Assembly: GCA_021808195.1 (NCBI GenBank)
Contig: JAKBCE010000014.1
Span: 1 to 64,000, forward strand
Source: Pseudomonadota bacterium
GTDB lineage: Bacteria > Pseudomonadota > Gammaproteobacteria > Steroidobacterales > Steroidobacteraceae
Length of the DNA stretch: 64,000 nucleotides
Direction: 5' to 3'
Positions 53,500-62,288 of the stretch are shown here, in pieces. How positions within the stretch are numbered: the first letter of the stretch is position 1; every line of letters starts with the position of its first letter. A model generated the notes under the pieces. The model made no database searches, had not been told where the DNA came from, and saw only the letters and a list, made by a program, of their open reading frames with translations. Both the position numbers and the translations under genes were made by a program.

Positions 53500-54315
53500 T
53501 TGCTGCGTGCCCCGCGGGACAAGCCCGTGACGCTGCCGTTTGCTCTGTTTGCGGTCCTGATCGGTGCGCTGGCGGGGTTGTCGCTCGGTCTGCTCGGCAT
53601 CGGCAGTTCCATTCTGGTCGTGCCGCTGCTCGTCTACGGCATGCACCTCGCGCCGCACCTGGCCATCGGCACCTCGACGGTGGCGGCGACGGTGAGTGCG
53701 CTTTGGAGCCTCGCGGCGCACGCGCGAGCCGGTACGGTGCGCTGGCAGCATGGGTCCACCTACGCGATTGCCAGCATGCTCGGCGCTGCGGCCGGTGCGC
53801 GGCTCGGTGAGGTTACCGACAGCCACCTGCTGTTGGGGCTGCTCGGAGTATTGATGGTGGTCATTGCGGCGCTGATGCTGCGCTCCTCGCTGCGCGCCCG
53901 AAGTGCTGCGCGCCTGAGCGCGGCGCGCACGCCGCGCTGGGCGCTGCCGGCGCTGGCTGCGAGCGGGTTTGCCATCGGTGCGCTCGCCGGGCTCATCGGT
54001 GTCGGCGGTGGCTTTCTGACGGTGCCGGCCCTGATGTTCACCGCCGGGATGCCATTGCTCAACGCGGTGGGCTCCTCGCTGGTTTCGGTCGCTGCGGTTG
54101 CGGCCACGACCGCAGTCAGCTATGCGAGCGCGCATCTGGTTGTGTGGCGCATCGCTGCGCTGCTGGTGCTGGGCGGGCTGTTCGGCGGTTACGCCGGAGT
54201 CAAGCTCGCGGGCGTGCTGGCCACGCGCAGGCGTGCCCTGACGCTACTGTTCAGCGCAGTGGTTGCTCTCGCGGGACTTTACATGGTGGTGCACGCGGCG
54301 GCGTATCTGCGCTGA
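53500..54315 (+). CDS. TauE/SafE-family membrane exporter
   Basis: Seven- to eight-helix protein of the sulfite exporter family. The two inverted repeats are visible: LIGALAGLSLGLLGIGSSILVVPLLV...HLAIGTSTVAAT, and AIGALAGLIGVGGGFLTVPALMF...NAVGSSLVSVAA. TauE/SafE members export sulfite, sulfoacetate or related organosulfur anions, and one sits in the bigR operon of Xylella. The start is TTG at 53500 or GTG at 53527. It stands alone, 90 bases from the divergent channel gene; shared control with the sulfide genes would need a BigR site, and none was evident upstream. Confidence 0.87.
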   Translation: MLRAPRDKPVTLPFALFAVLIGALAGLSLGLLGIGSSILVVPLLVYGMHLAPHLAIGTSTVAATVSALWSLAAHARAGTVRWQHGSTYAIASMLGAAAGARLGEVTDSHLLLGLLGVLMVVIAALMLRSSLRARSAARLSAARTPRWALPALAASGFAIGALAGLIGVGGGFLTVPALMFTAGMPLLNAVGSSLVSVAAVAATTAVSYASAHLVVWRIAALLVLGGLFGGYAGVKLAGVLATRRRALTLLFSAVVALAGLYMVVHAAAYLR

Positions 54316-54468
54316 GTGCAGATGTGCGACGAGGCGGCGCAAGGCTGCGGTCGGAGTGACCGGGCGCGCTGGCGGGCTCGGTGCCGCTCCGGTAGAGTCG
54401 TGCGCGTTAGGCCATTTGCTGCGCCGGCGCGGGTCGCTCTGGCGCCGGCGTGCAAGCGAGGTGATCCG

Positions 54469-57400
54469 ATGAGACTCGTGAGGTTGATGGCGGCCGCGGC
54501 CGTCATGGCGGCGCTGACCTGTCCGCTCGTGTCAGCCGCACCTGCTGGTCCCCAACAGGAAAATTCCGCCGGCCGCTCGCTGCTGCCGATGCCGGTGAGC
54601 GATGCGATCCATTTCCGTCAGATCGGACCGGCGCTCTCCGGCGGTCGGGTCACCGCCGTGGCGGGCGTGCCGGGTCATCCGCAGATCTACTACGTCGGCG
54701 GGGCAGACGGCGGGGTGTTTCGCACCGAAGACGGTGGCATGACCTGGAAGGCGCTCTTTCAGCATCGTGCGGTCGCATCGATCGGCGCGCTGGCGATCGA
54801 TCCGCACAATCCGTCAGTGGTGTGGATTGGCACGGGTGAGGCGAATATCCGCAATGACGTCTCCTACGGGGACGGTGTGTACGTGTCGAGCGACTCTGGC
54901 GTGCACTGGCGTCACGTGGGTCTTGATGCCACGATGCAGATCTCGCGCATCCTCATCAATCCGAACCATACCGACACGGTGCTCGTCGGGGCGATGGGCA
55001 ATCCCTGGCGCAACAGCACCGCACGCGGGGTATACCGCACCACCAATGGCGGGGCGAGCTGGCAGCGGGTGCTCTACATCGGGCCCGACGTGGGCATCTC
55101 GGACATGGCCATGGATCCGCTTAACCCCAACATCGTGTATGCCGCGACCTATCGGTTCCGGCGCGAGCCCTGGCATTATTCCGCCGGTGGCCCCGAAGAT
55201 GCGATTTACAAGTCGATCGACGGCGGGGCGAGCTGGCAGCGCCTCACCGGACACGGGTTGCCGTCCGGGGCGGTGGGGCGGATCGGGCTGGCGGTGGCCC
55301 CGAGCGCACCGAACGTGGTGTACGCGCTGATCGGTACTCACCAGGGCGTGCTGTGGCGTTCCAATGACGCCGGGCGCAACTGGACGCTGGTGAGCAAAGA
55401 TCAGTCGATCGACGCCCGACCGTTTTATTTCTCGCACATTGCGGTCGATCCGAAGAACCCCGCACACCTGTTCGCACTCTCGATGCGCATGCTCGCCTCC
55501 TCGGACGGTGGTCGTACGTGGAAGCGGATCGCGCGCTCGATCCACGTCGACAACCACGCGATCTGGATTGATCCGACAGGCAGCGGCCGGATCATCGAGG
55601 GTAACGACGGCGGCGTGGCGCTCTCGCTCGACAATGGCAAGCACTGGGCATTCATTCACAATCTGGCGATTGGGCAGTTCTATCACGTCGCGGCCGGCGC
55701 CGGACTGTTCTATCAGGTATGCGGCGGGCTGCAGGACAACAATTCCTGGTGTGGGCCTGCCGTGAGCAAGGATCCACGGGGCATCTCGAGCCGAAGCTGG
55801 TACGGCTTCAACGGCGATGACGGGATCTACGGAATCCCTGCGGCCGACAATCCGAACCTGATTTACAACGAGGGTCAGAACGGCGCGTATTTCATCTACG
55901 ATCGCGCCGAGGAGCAGTTGCACGACATCGAACCGTTTCCGCGCGATGACAACGGCAGGGGGGCCGATGGAGCGCGCTACCGGTTCGCGTGGGAGGCGGC
56001 CTTTGCCGTCTCGCCGGCGAATCCCAAGGTGCTGTATGCGGGCGGCAACGTGCTCTTTCGCAGCCGCAATCGCGGGCGCACCTGGCGGGTGATCAGTCCG
56101 GATCTGACGCGCAATGACAAGGCCAAGCAGGGGCCCTCGGGCGGACCTGTCATTGAGGACAATTCAGGCGCCGAATACTACGATGCGATTCTCACCATCG
56201 CCCCCGCCCAATCGGACCCACAGGTGATCTGGGTCGGCACCGACGATGGGCTGGTGCAGCTCACTCGCGATGGCGGCAAGCATTGGCGCAACGTCACGGC
56301 GAACATCGCGCATCTGCCGGCCTGGGGCCGCGTCGAATCGATCGACGTCTCCCCGAGCGACCCCGGTCGTGCGCTGATCGCGGTTGACCGACACTTCAGC
56401 GGCGATTTCCACCCGTACCTGTTCAGCACCGATGATTACGGCGCGCACTGGCGCTCGATCAGCGGCAACCTGCCCGCCAACGTGTATGCGCATGTCGTGC
56501 GCCGTGACCTACACAATCCGCACCTGTACTTCGCGGGTCTTGAGAACGGCCTGTATGTCTCCTGGAATGCCGGTCGCCAGTGGTACAAATTCGGACTCGG
56601 CCTGCCCGATGCGGCGGTGTACGACCTCGCCCTGCAGCGGCGCACCAATTCACTGGTGGTCGCCACGCACGGCAGGGGCCTTTGGATCCTCGATGACCTC
56701 ACGCCGTTTGAGCAGTGGGGCGGGAGCCTCGAGCATCGCACGCTTACGCTGTTTAAGCCCGAGCCGGCGGTACGCTACTGGCCGTTTACGCAGACCGAGT
56801 GGATGGGCGATACCGCCTACTACGGCCAGAATCCCCACTACGGCGCCGCATTCAGCTATTACCTCGCGCATGCGGTGCAGCAGCCGGGAGAGTTGCTCAT
56901 CACGAACGCACGCGGTGAGGTGGTGCGCACCTATCAGGGTCTGCACAAGGGCAAGCCCGTGCGTATGACGCCGCAGCCCGCGGGCGCATCGCCGGCGGCG
57001 CATAAGGGCGAGGTGCCCTGGGTGAGCGGGGCGGCGGGGCTGCACCGCATCTACTGGAATCTTCGTGCCCAGGGGCCGGTGCGCTGGCGCTCTGCGCCGC
57101 GCTTCAACCGCGGTCCGCATCAAGGCGCGCTCCTGCCGCCCGGAACTTACACCGCCACGCTCAAGATCGGTGGCGCGAGCGCCTCACAGACCTTCACGGT
57201 GCGCAACGATCCGGCCTCGCGGGGCACGCTCGCCGGGATGAACGAGCGCTATGCCGTCACGGCCGCAGTGCTGCACGAGGTGTCGCAGATCGATGTGGCG
57301 CTGAACCGACTCGAGACCTTGGGAGCGCAGTTGCGGAGTCTGAAGAGGGCGGTCCGCGGTCTGCCCGAGCAGCGCGCAGCCGATGCGGCAATCGGGCGAC

Positions 57401-57702
57401 TGGAGCGGGCCCGTCACGCCGTGCTGCTGAAACTGACCAGCAATGCCGGCTCATCGGAATCGACGCTGTGGGTGCCGGATGGCATTCACGAGAAGCTGCT
57501 TGCGCTCGAGGGACTGCTGTGGGGCTCGGATGAGCCGGTCGATGCGGCGACGCTGCACGAAAAGACCCGCTATGACGCGCAGTATCGTGGTGCGTTGGCG
57601 TCCTACGACGGGTTCCTGAACACTTCGGTCGCCGCCTTCAATCAAACGATGCGCGGGGAGGGGCTCACGGGGGTGGTCGCTGGGGCGCAGATTACGCCCT
57701 GA
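54469..57702 (+). CDS. secreted sortilin/VPS10-like beta-propeller protein (WD40/YVTN/BNR-like)
   Basis: Exported protein of 1077 residues. ATG at 54469 gives a signal peptide (RLMAAAAVMAALTCPLVSAAPAG). Repeats of the BNR/sortilin Asp-box type recur: GGVFRTEDGGMTWKAL, GVYVSSDSGVHWRHV, GVYRTTNGGASWQRV, AIYKSIDGGASWQRL and GLVQLTRDGGKHWRNV. They build two propellers over roughly residues 40-750. A C-terminal region with a possible beta-sandwich (PPGTYTATLKIGGASASQTFTV) and helices ends it. Databases often call such proteins glycosyl hydrolases without proof. Related proteins occur in many soil bacteria. Its function is unknown. Confidence 0.85.
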   Translation: MRLVRLMAAAAVMAALTCPLVSAAPAGPQQENSAGRSLLPMPVSDAIHFRQIGPALSGGRVTAVAGVPGHPQIYYVGGADGGVFRTEDGGMTWKALFQHRAVASIGALAIDPHNPSVVWIGTGEANIRNDVSYGDGVYVSSDSGVHWRHVGLDATMQISRILINPNHTDTVLVGAMGNPWRNSTARGVYRTTNGGASWQRVLYIGPDVGISDMAMDPLNPNIVYAATYRFRREPWHYSAGGPEDAIYKSIDGGASWQRLTGHGLPSGAVGRIGLAVAPSAPNVVYALIGTHQGVLWRSNDAGRNWTLVSKDQSIDARPFYFSHIAVDPKNPAHLFALSMRMLASSDGGRTWKRIARSIHVDNHAIWIDPTGSGRIIEGNDGGVALSLDNGKHWAFIHNLAIGQFYHVAAGAGLFYQVCGGLQDNNSWCGPAVSKDPRGISSRSWYGFNGDDGIYGIPAADNPNLIYNEGQNGAYFIYDRAEEQLHDIEPFPRDDNGRGADGARYRFAWEAAFAVSPANPKVLYAGGNVLFRSRNRGRTWRVISPDLTRNDKAKQGPSGGPVIEDNSGAEYYDAILTIAPAQSDPQVIWVGTDDGLVQLTRDGGKHWRNVTANIAHLPAWGRVESIDVSPSDPGRALIAVDRHFSGDFHPYLFSTDDYGAHWRSISGNLPANVYAHVVRRDLHNPHLYFAGLENGLYVSWNAGRQWYKFGLGLPDAAVYDLALQRRTNSLVVATHGRGLWILDDLTPFEQWGGSLEHRTLTLFKPEPAVRYWPFTQTEWMGDTAYYGQNPHYGAAFSYYLAHAVQQPGELLITNARGEVVRTYQGLHKGKPVRMTPQPAGASPAAHKGEVPWVSGAAGLHRIYWNLRAQGPVRWRSAPRFNRGPHQGALLPPGTYTATLKIGGASASQTFTVRNDPASRGTLAGMNERYAVTAAVLHEVSQIDVALNRLETLGAQLRSLKRAVRGLPEQRAADAAIGRLERARHAVLLKLTSNAGSSESTLWVPDGIHEKLLALEGLLWGSDEPVDAATLHEKTRYDAQYRGALASYDGFLNTSVAAFNQTMRGEGLTGVVAGAQITP

Positions 57703-57736
57703 GCGGCTCCATCTGCGCCGCACCCGGCGGCGAAGT

Positions 57737-57776
57737 ACTGTTTGCGGGCCGGCGCGCGCGCCGGCCCGCAAACAGT
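57737..57776. terminator. perfect 40-bp palindrome, probable bidirectional terminator
   Basis: Arm ACTGTTTGCGGGCCGGCGCG (57737-57756) is followed at once by its reverse complement. It lies 34 bases after the sortilin-like stop and 159 bases from the convergent DUF190 stop. No T run follows. Its build, a long uninterrupted stem and minimal loop between convergent genes, matches the hairpin after ligA. Confidence 0.65.
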
Positions 57777-57935
57777 GACGAATCGAAACTGTGGCCCGTG
57801 AGCGCTGCAACCCGTCGGTTCTGCAGCAGGCAGTGAATGCGAGCGAGCACAGCTATGCGCCAACCGTGTTCATTGTGGCAATGGACGGTTGGCTGCACAC
57901 CCGCAGCGACCGGCAGGGTCTGAGGCTCGGGCCGC

Positions 57936-58289
57936 TCAGGAATCCTGAGCGAGCATCGGCGGGTCGGTCGCGTCGGGATTGATGATCCCGAACTGTGCGG
58001 GCGTCTGGGCGTAAAACAGCCGTACCTGCTCCCGATGCAGCAGCTCGAGCAGTTTCTGGGCCTCCTCGGGCGAGGCGATGAACTCCACTTCGACGGCAAG
58101 GGAGCCGGCGAGCTCGAAAAATCGCGCCTCGTGCAGGGCGTGATGGCGGCCGAAGCCGGCCATGGCCTTGAATGCCGAGCCGCCGCGGATGCCGAGGTGG
58201 TTGCCCTGCTCGAGCAGCCACTCCCACACCAATTTGCCGTGGTGGCGTTGATTCTCGTGCACGTAGAAGCGCAACAATGATCCCTGCAT
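57936..58289 (-). CDS. DUF190 (UPF0166) family protein
   Basis: Small cytosolic protein of 117 residues with a ferredoxin-like fold related to PII-type signalling proteins. It reads MQGSLLRFYVHENQRHHGKLVWEWLLEQGNHLGIRGGSAFKAMAGFG, then ELAGSLAVEVEFIASPEEAQKLLELLHREQVRLFYAQTPAQFG, both hallmarks. The usual neighbour of DUF190 genes is the fluoride exporter CrcB, not seen here. ATG at 58289 is chosen for AAGG six bases upstream; a TTG at 58322 extends it without conservation. It is divergent from the MFS gene. Confidence 0.87.
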   Translation of the reverse strand: MQGSLLRFYVHENQRHHGKLVWEWLLEQGNHLGIRGGSAFKAMAGFGRHHALHEARFFELAGSLAVEVEFIASPEEAQKLLELLHREQVRLFYAQTPAQFGIINPDATDPPMLAQDS

Positions 58290-58454
58290 GAGCAACCTTG
58301 GCGTGTCGTCGCGGCGCGGCAAGCAGCCAGTCTAAGCGTGCCCCGCGCGCGGTTCAAATGCGCTGACGAGGAACCGTTGGGTGGCGCAGGGGGTCCATTC
58401 AAAGTAAGCTAAAACGCTGCCCGCGAGGGCTTGCCACCGGAGTCCGATGTACTG

Positions 58455-59813
58455 ATGCCCAAGCAAGAGCTGCGCGCGGCGGTGTCTCTCGCCGCAGTCT
58501 TTTCGGTCCGCATGCTGGGCCTGTTCATGATCTATCCGGTCTTCGCGCTCGCCGCGCAGGGCCTGCGGGGCGCCACTCCCTATACCATCGGACTTGCGCT
58601 GGGCATCTATGGCCTAACGCAAGGGCTGCTGCAAATGCCCTTCGGTCTGCTCTCCGATCGGCTCGGGCGCAAGCCGATGGTGGTCGCGGGCCTGATTCTG
58701 TTCGGACTCGGCAGTGCCTGGGCGGCGAGCGCGCACTCGATCGGCACAATGATTTGCGGGCGCGCGCTGCAGGGCGCCGGGGCCGTCGGGGCGGTGATTC
58801 TCGCGCTGGTGGCGGATCTGACCGCCGAGGAGCATCGCACCAAGGCGATGGCGCTCGTGGGCATGACCATCGGGCTGTCCTTTCTGGTGGCAATCGTCAC
58901 TGGCCCGCTGGTGGCCGCGTGGGTCGGCATCGCCGGCATATTCTGGCTGATGAGCGCGCTCGCGCTGCTCGGGATCCTCATTACGCTGTTCGTGGTGCCG
59001 ACGCCGCGGCGCACGCGAGTGCACCGCGAGGCCGAGCCGGTGCCTGCGCTCATCGGCTCGGCGCTGCGCAATCGTGAATTGCTGCGGCTCGATTTCGGCA
59101 TCTTTGCGCTGCATGCCATGCTCACGGCGAGTTTCCTGGCGGTACCGGCGCTGTTCGCCTCGACGCTCGGCGTGGCGAGCCGCCAGGAGTGGCTGGTGTA
59201 TCTGCCGATCCTGCTGTTCTCCGTCGTGGTGATGGTCCCGGCCATCATCGTCGGGGAGCGCAAGCGGCGCATGAAGGGCGTGCTGGTCGCGGCGGTCGCC
59301 GCTCTGGCGCTCAGCCAGTTCATGCTCGCCTTCGGCGGGGCGAACCGCCTCGTGCTGCTCGCGGCGCTCGCGGTGTTCTTCGCCGGCTTCAATATCATGG
59401 AGGCGAGCCTGCCGTCGCTCGTGACCAAAACGGCACCGCCCGGCGCAACCGGGACCGCGACTGGTGTGTATTCGAGCTCGCAGTTTCTCGGCATCTTCGT
59501 CGGCGGTCTCGCCGGCGGCTGGATCCATCAGCGCGCGGGCATCGGTGCGGTGTTCGAGTTCGCCGGTGCGCTTGCGCTGGTGTGGCTGTTGCTCGCAGCA
59601 ACGATGCGCGCGCCGAGCTACTTCGCCTCGCGAGTGGTGCGGCTCGGGGCCGGTGCGAGCGACCCGGCGCGTCTGGCGCAGGCACTACGGGCACTGCCCG
59701 GAGTGGCCGAGGCGGTGGTGGTGACCGAGGATGGTGTGGCGTATCTGAAGGTGGACTCGAAACTCTACGATCCGCAGCGCGCCGCGGCGCTCGCCGCAGC
59801 GCCCGCCGGCTGA
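58455..59813 (+). CDS. major facilitator superfamily transporter, YajR-like with C-terminal YAM domain
   Basis: Proton-coupled transporter of 452 residues with twelve helices. Motif A is GLLSDRLGRKPMVVAGL, motif B-like GRALQGAGAVGAVILALVADL. The last 60 residues form a ferredoxin-like soluble domain (LAQALRALPGVAEAVVVTEDGVAYLKVDSKLYD), the YAM domain seen in E. coli YajR. The substrate of YajR is not known. ATG at 58455 is the chosen start. It ends 358 bases before the metal transporter gene, in which gap lies that gene's own promoter. Confidence 0.92.
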   Translation: MPKQELRAAVSLAAVFSVRMLGLFMIYPVFALAAQGLRGATPYTIGLALGIYGLTQGLLQMPFGLLSDRLGRKPMVVAGLILFGLGSAWAASAHSIGTMICGRALQGAGAVGAVILALVADLTAEEHRTKAMALVGMTIGLSFLVAIVTGPLVAAWVGIAGIFWLMSALALLGILITLFVVPTPRRTRVHREAEPVPALIGSALRNRELLRLDFGIFALHAMLTASFLAVPALFASTLGVASRQEWLVYLPILLFSVVVMVPAIIVGERKRRMKGVLVAAVAALALSQFMLAFGGANRLVLLAALAVFFAGFNIMEASLPSLVTKTAPPGATGTATGVYSSSQFLGIFVGGLAGGWIHQRAGIGAVFEFAGALALVWLLLAATMRAPSYFASRVVRLGAGASDPARLAQALRALPGVAEAVVVTEDGVAYLKVDSKLYDPQRAAALAAAPAG

Positions 59814-59876
59814 GGCGCGACGGACTCGCAGCGACCCAACACGCGTGCGCCGAGTCAAAGTCTCTCTTCTGACGGC

Positions 59877-59904
59877 TTGACTTGTGCGCGCGCAGGCATA
59901 AGAT
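59877..59904 (+). promoter_or_regulatory. sigma-70 promoter of the NRAMP-family gene
   Basis: TTGACT (59877-59882) and TAAGAT (59899-59904) are separated by 16 bases, preceded by a T-rich stretch. The predicted start of transcription near 59911 leaves a 5' leader of about 260 bases before the ATG at 60172, unusually long for this genome. Confidence 0.65.
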
Positions 59905-59910
59905 GCGCGC

Positions 59911-60171
59911 CAACGCAACCACCCGGAAATTCTATGGACCCTGGCCCCAGTAGCCGCTTCATCGCCGACTGAACGGCGGAACGTCTCCCGGGCCTCGGAT
60001 CATCCGGATCCCCCGCGACCGTCCCGCCATCTGCAGCGGGACGGTGCGCAACGCGGCACAGCTGCCGCGTCACGATCGGTTCAGCCGGTCGGCCGCATCC
60101 TCCAGAAGCGTACTCGAGCAGGTGAGGCCAGTGACTGGCCCCGCCGGTCAACGTGATGCGAGGAATGACCC
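59911..60171 (+). ncRNA. long structured leader upstream of the NRAMP-family gene, candidate metal riboswitch
   Basis: Two clear hairpins: CGCCG (59963-59967) with CGGCG (59974-59978), and CCGTCCCG (60019-60026) with CGGGACGG (60037-60044). AGTAGCCGC at 59949 resembles the GGGGAGUAGC segment of the manganese-sensing yybP-ykoY element, but here the G run is CCCC, so the match is not convincing. No open frame of note. GAGGA lies near 60160 as the ribosome binding site. A divergent yybP-ykoY or another metal-sensing leader is possible. Confidence 0.4.
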
Positions 60172-61800
60172 ATGTCCTTCTCCGAATTTGACGCAGCGCC
60201 GGCCGAGGCGCTGCTCAGCGATGCGCACCCCGGAGAGATCCGCGGCGCGTTCGGTACGATCGCCCGACACGACACCGGCCCGCGGCCGGACTGGGCTGCG
60301 CGCCTGCGCACTCTGCTGGCCATCCTCGGGCCCGGGCTCATCGTGATGGTGGGCGACAATGACGCCGGTGCGTTCGGCACCTACGCTCAGGCGGGCCAGA
60401 ACTACGGCACGGCGCTGCTGTGGACGCTGCTGCTGTTGGTGCCGGTGCTGTACGTCAACCAGGAGATGGTGCTGCGGCTCGGTGCAGTCACGCGCACCGG
60501 ACATGCAAAGCTGATCCTCAAGCGCTACGGACGCTTCTGGGGCGCATTCAGCGTGATTGACCTGTTCCTGCTCAATGCGCTCACCATCGTCACGGAGTTC
60601 ATCGGCATCAGTCTGGCGCTCGGCTACCTCGGAGTCTCACGCCCGCTCGGGGTGCTCGCCGCCGCGGCGCTCATCATCGCCTCGGCCGGTACCGGGGACT
60701 TTCGCCGCTTCGAGCGCATCTCGATGGCGCTCGTGTTCGGCAGTCTGCTGCTGATCCCGGTATTTCTCTGGGTGCACCCGCCGCTTTCGCAGGTGGCGCA
60801 CGATCTGCTCGTGCCGCACCTGCCGGCCGGACACCTCGGCAGCATCATGTTGCTGATCATTGCCATCGTCGGTACGACGGTCGCCCCCTGGCAGCTCTTT
60901 TTTCAGCAGAGCTATGTGATCGACAAGCGCATCACGCCGCGGTTCATCTCGTATGAGCGCTTCGATCTGTGCCTGGGCATTGCGCTCGTGGTCATCGGCG
61001 CGGTGGCGATGATCAGCTTCACCGCCGCCACTTTCGCCCACCGCCCGCAGTTCGGCGCGTTCCAGGACGCCGGCGCGGTGGCCGCCGCCATCGGCCACTA
61101 TGTCGGGCGCGCGGCCGGGGTGTGCTTTGCGATCGCGCTGATCGATGCCAGCATCATTGGGGCGATGGCCGTATCGCTCTCGACGGCCTATGCGGTCGGG
61201 GACGTGCTGTCGATCGGCCACTCCCTGCACCAGCGGCCGAAGGAGGCCAAGGCCTTCTACCTGATCTATGCCGGTCTGATCGGCCTGTCTGCGGTGTTGG
61301 TGCTGACTCCGGGCACGCCACTGGGTTTGCTCACCAACGCGGTACAGACCCTGGCCGGGGTGCTGCTGCCGAGCGCCACGGTCTTTCTGCTGCTGCTGTG
61401 CAACGACGAAGAGTTGCTGGGCCCCTGGGTGAACGGTCCATGGCTGAACCTGTTCACCGCTCTGGTGATCGGCGCGCTGCTGCTCCTGTCGGTCATCCTC
61501 ACTGCCGCAGTGCTCTTCCCGGCACTGGGTGCCCACCTGATGCTCATGGTGTTGTTCGGGGGCGCTGCTGTGGCGCTGCTGACGGCGGTGCCGCCGTTCG
61601 TGCGTGCGCTGCGCACCCCCCGACGCCAGTTCGCGCCGGGCGTGCGTGAGAGCTGGCGGATGCCACCGCTGGGAACGCTCGCGCCGGCTCGTATGACGGT
61701 GTGGACGCGACTCGGAATGGCCGCATTGCGCGCCTATCTGGTCGTCGCCGGCGGTCTGGTGCTGGTGCGTATTGCGATGCTCTCCGGGCTGCACTTCTAG
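60172..61800 (+). CDS. NRAMP-family divalent metal transporter with altered metal site (NRMT-like)
   Basis: A 542-residue transporter with eleven or twelve helices. The first-helix motif of NRAMP proteins, DPGN, reads DAGA (Asp64-Ala-Gly-Ala67) in MVGDNDAGAFGTYAQAG. The sixth-helix MPH motif reads APW (residues 238-240) in IVGTTVAPWQLFFQQSYVID. Loss of the Met, which selects transition metals, is the feature described for prokaryotic NRMT proteins that carry magnesium as well as manganese. I therefore expect Mg2+ or Mn2+ rather than iron, by inference. A 45-residue N-terminal cytosolic segment precedes the first helix. Confidence 0.88.
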   Translation: MSFSEFDAAPAEALLSDAHPGEIRGAFGTIARHDTGPRPDWAARLRTLLAILGPGLIVMVGDNDAGAFGTYAQAGQNYGTALLWTLLLLVPVLYVNQEMVLRLGAVTRTGHAKLILKRYGRFWGAFSVIDLFLLNALTIVTEFIGISLALGYLGVSRPLGVLAAAALIIASAGTGDFRRFERISMALVFGSLLLIPVFLWVHPPLSQVAHDLLVPHLPAGHLGSIMLLIIAIVGTTVAPWQLFFQQSYVIDKRITPRFISYERFDLCLGIALVVIGAVAMISFTAATFAHRPQFGAFQDAGAVAAAIGHYVGRAAGVCFAIALIDASIIGAMAVSLSTAYAVGDVLSIGHSLHQRPKEAKAFYLIYAGLIGLSAVLVLTPGTPLGLLTNAVQTLAGVLLPSATVFLLLLCNDEELLGPWVNGPWLNLFTALVIGALLLLSVILTAAVLFPALGAHLMLMVLFGGAAVALLTAVPPFVRALRTPRRQFAPGVRESWRMPPLGTLAPARMTVWTRLGMAALRAYLVVAGGLVLVRIAMLSGLHF

Positions 61801-62288
61801 GGGCTTCAGCGCGAGTCCTCACCGTGGTGACTGGCGCGGGCGTACGGGGGATCCGTTGCGGGGCGCGGCCGCTGTCGATGCTCCATCGCGGGCCTGCAGG
61901 TCCGCTCATCGGCTCGATGCCCAGAGCCGACCGGCGCCTCTGCGGCCGACGGGTACGCCGTGCGGCACGGCTGGTACCCGGTGGCAAGTGTTGCATATCG
62001 GGACTGTGAGGCAATCGAGTTCGTCGCGGCACCCGGATGTCTGCAGATACCGACAGCTTGCCATTTCAACACAGTACCGTAGCGTGTCAGCCAGTGAGCA
62101 AACCCGTCGAACGGCGGGGTTGCAATGCCTCCGGTGTAACGGCTCTGGTGCCATGACAGCGGGGTTGCCGGTGCATCCATCGCGCCGTCCAATCTCTGGT
62201 TGCTGGCGTTTTGGGCCGCGCTCGATCCGCAGGCCGCAACGGGCCGGTGCGCACGACGCACGGCGCACCTGTTCTGGAGTGACTGAAG
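61801..62288. other. 490-bp gap without a recognisable gene
   Basis: Open frames on both strands give no domain pattern. The middle (about 61990-62150) has visibly lower G+C than the flanks. No tRNA, no clear terminator and no promoter stood out. Confidence 0.45.

Noticed and set aside
59911..60171. A confident yybP-ykoY manganese riboswitch call
   Set aside because: AGTAGCCGC fits part of the consensus, but the G run before it is replaced and the second conserved loop is not recognisable. Kept only as a candidate.
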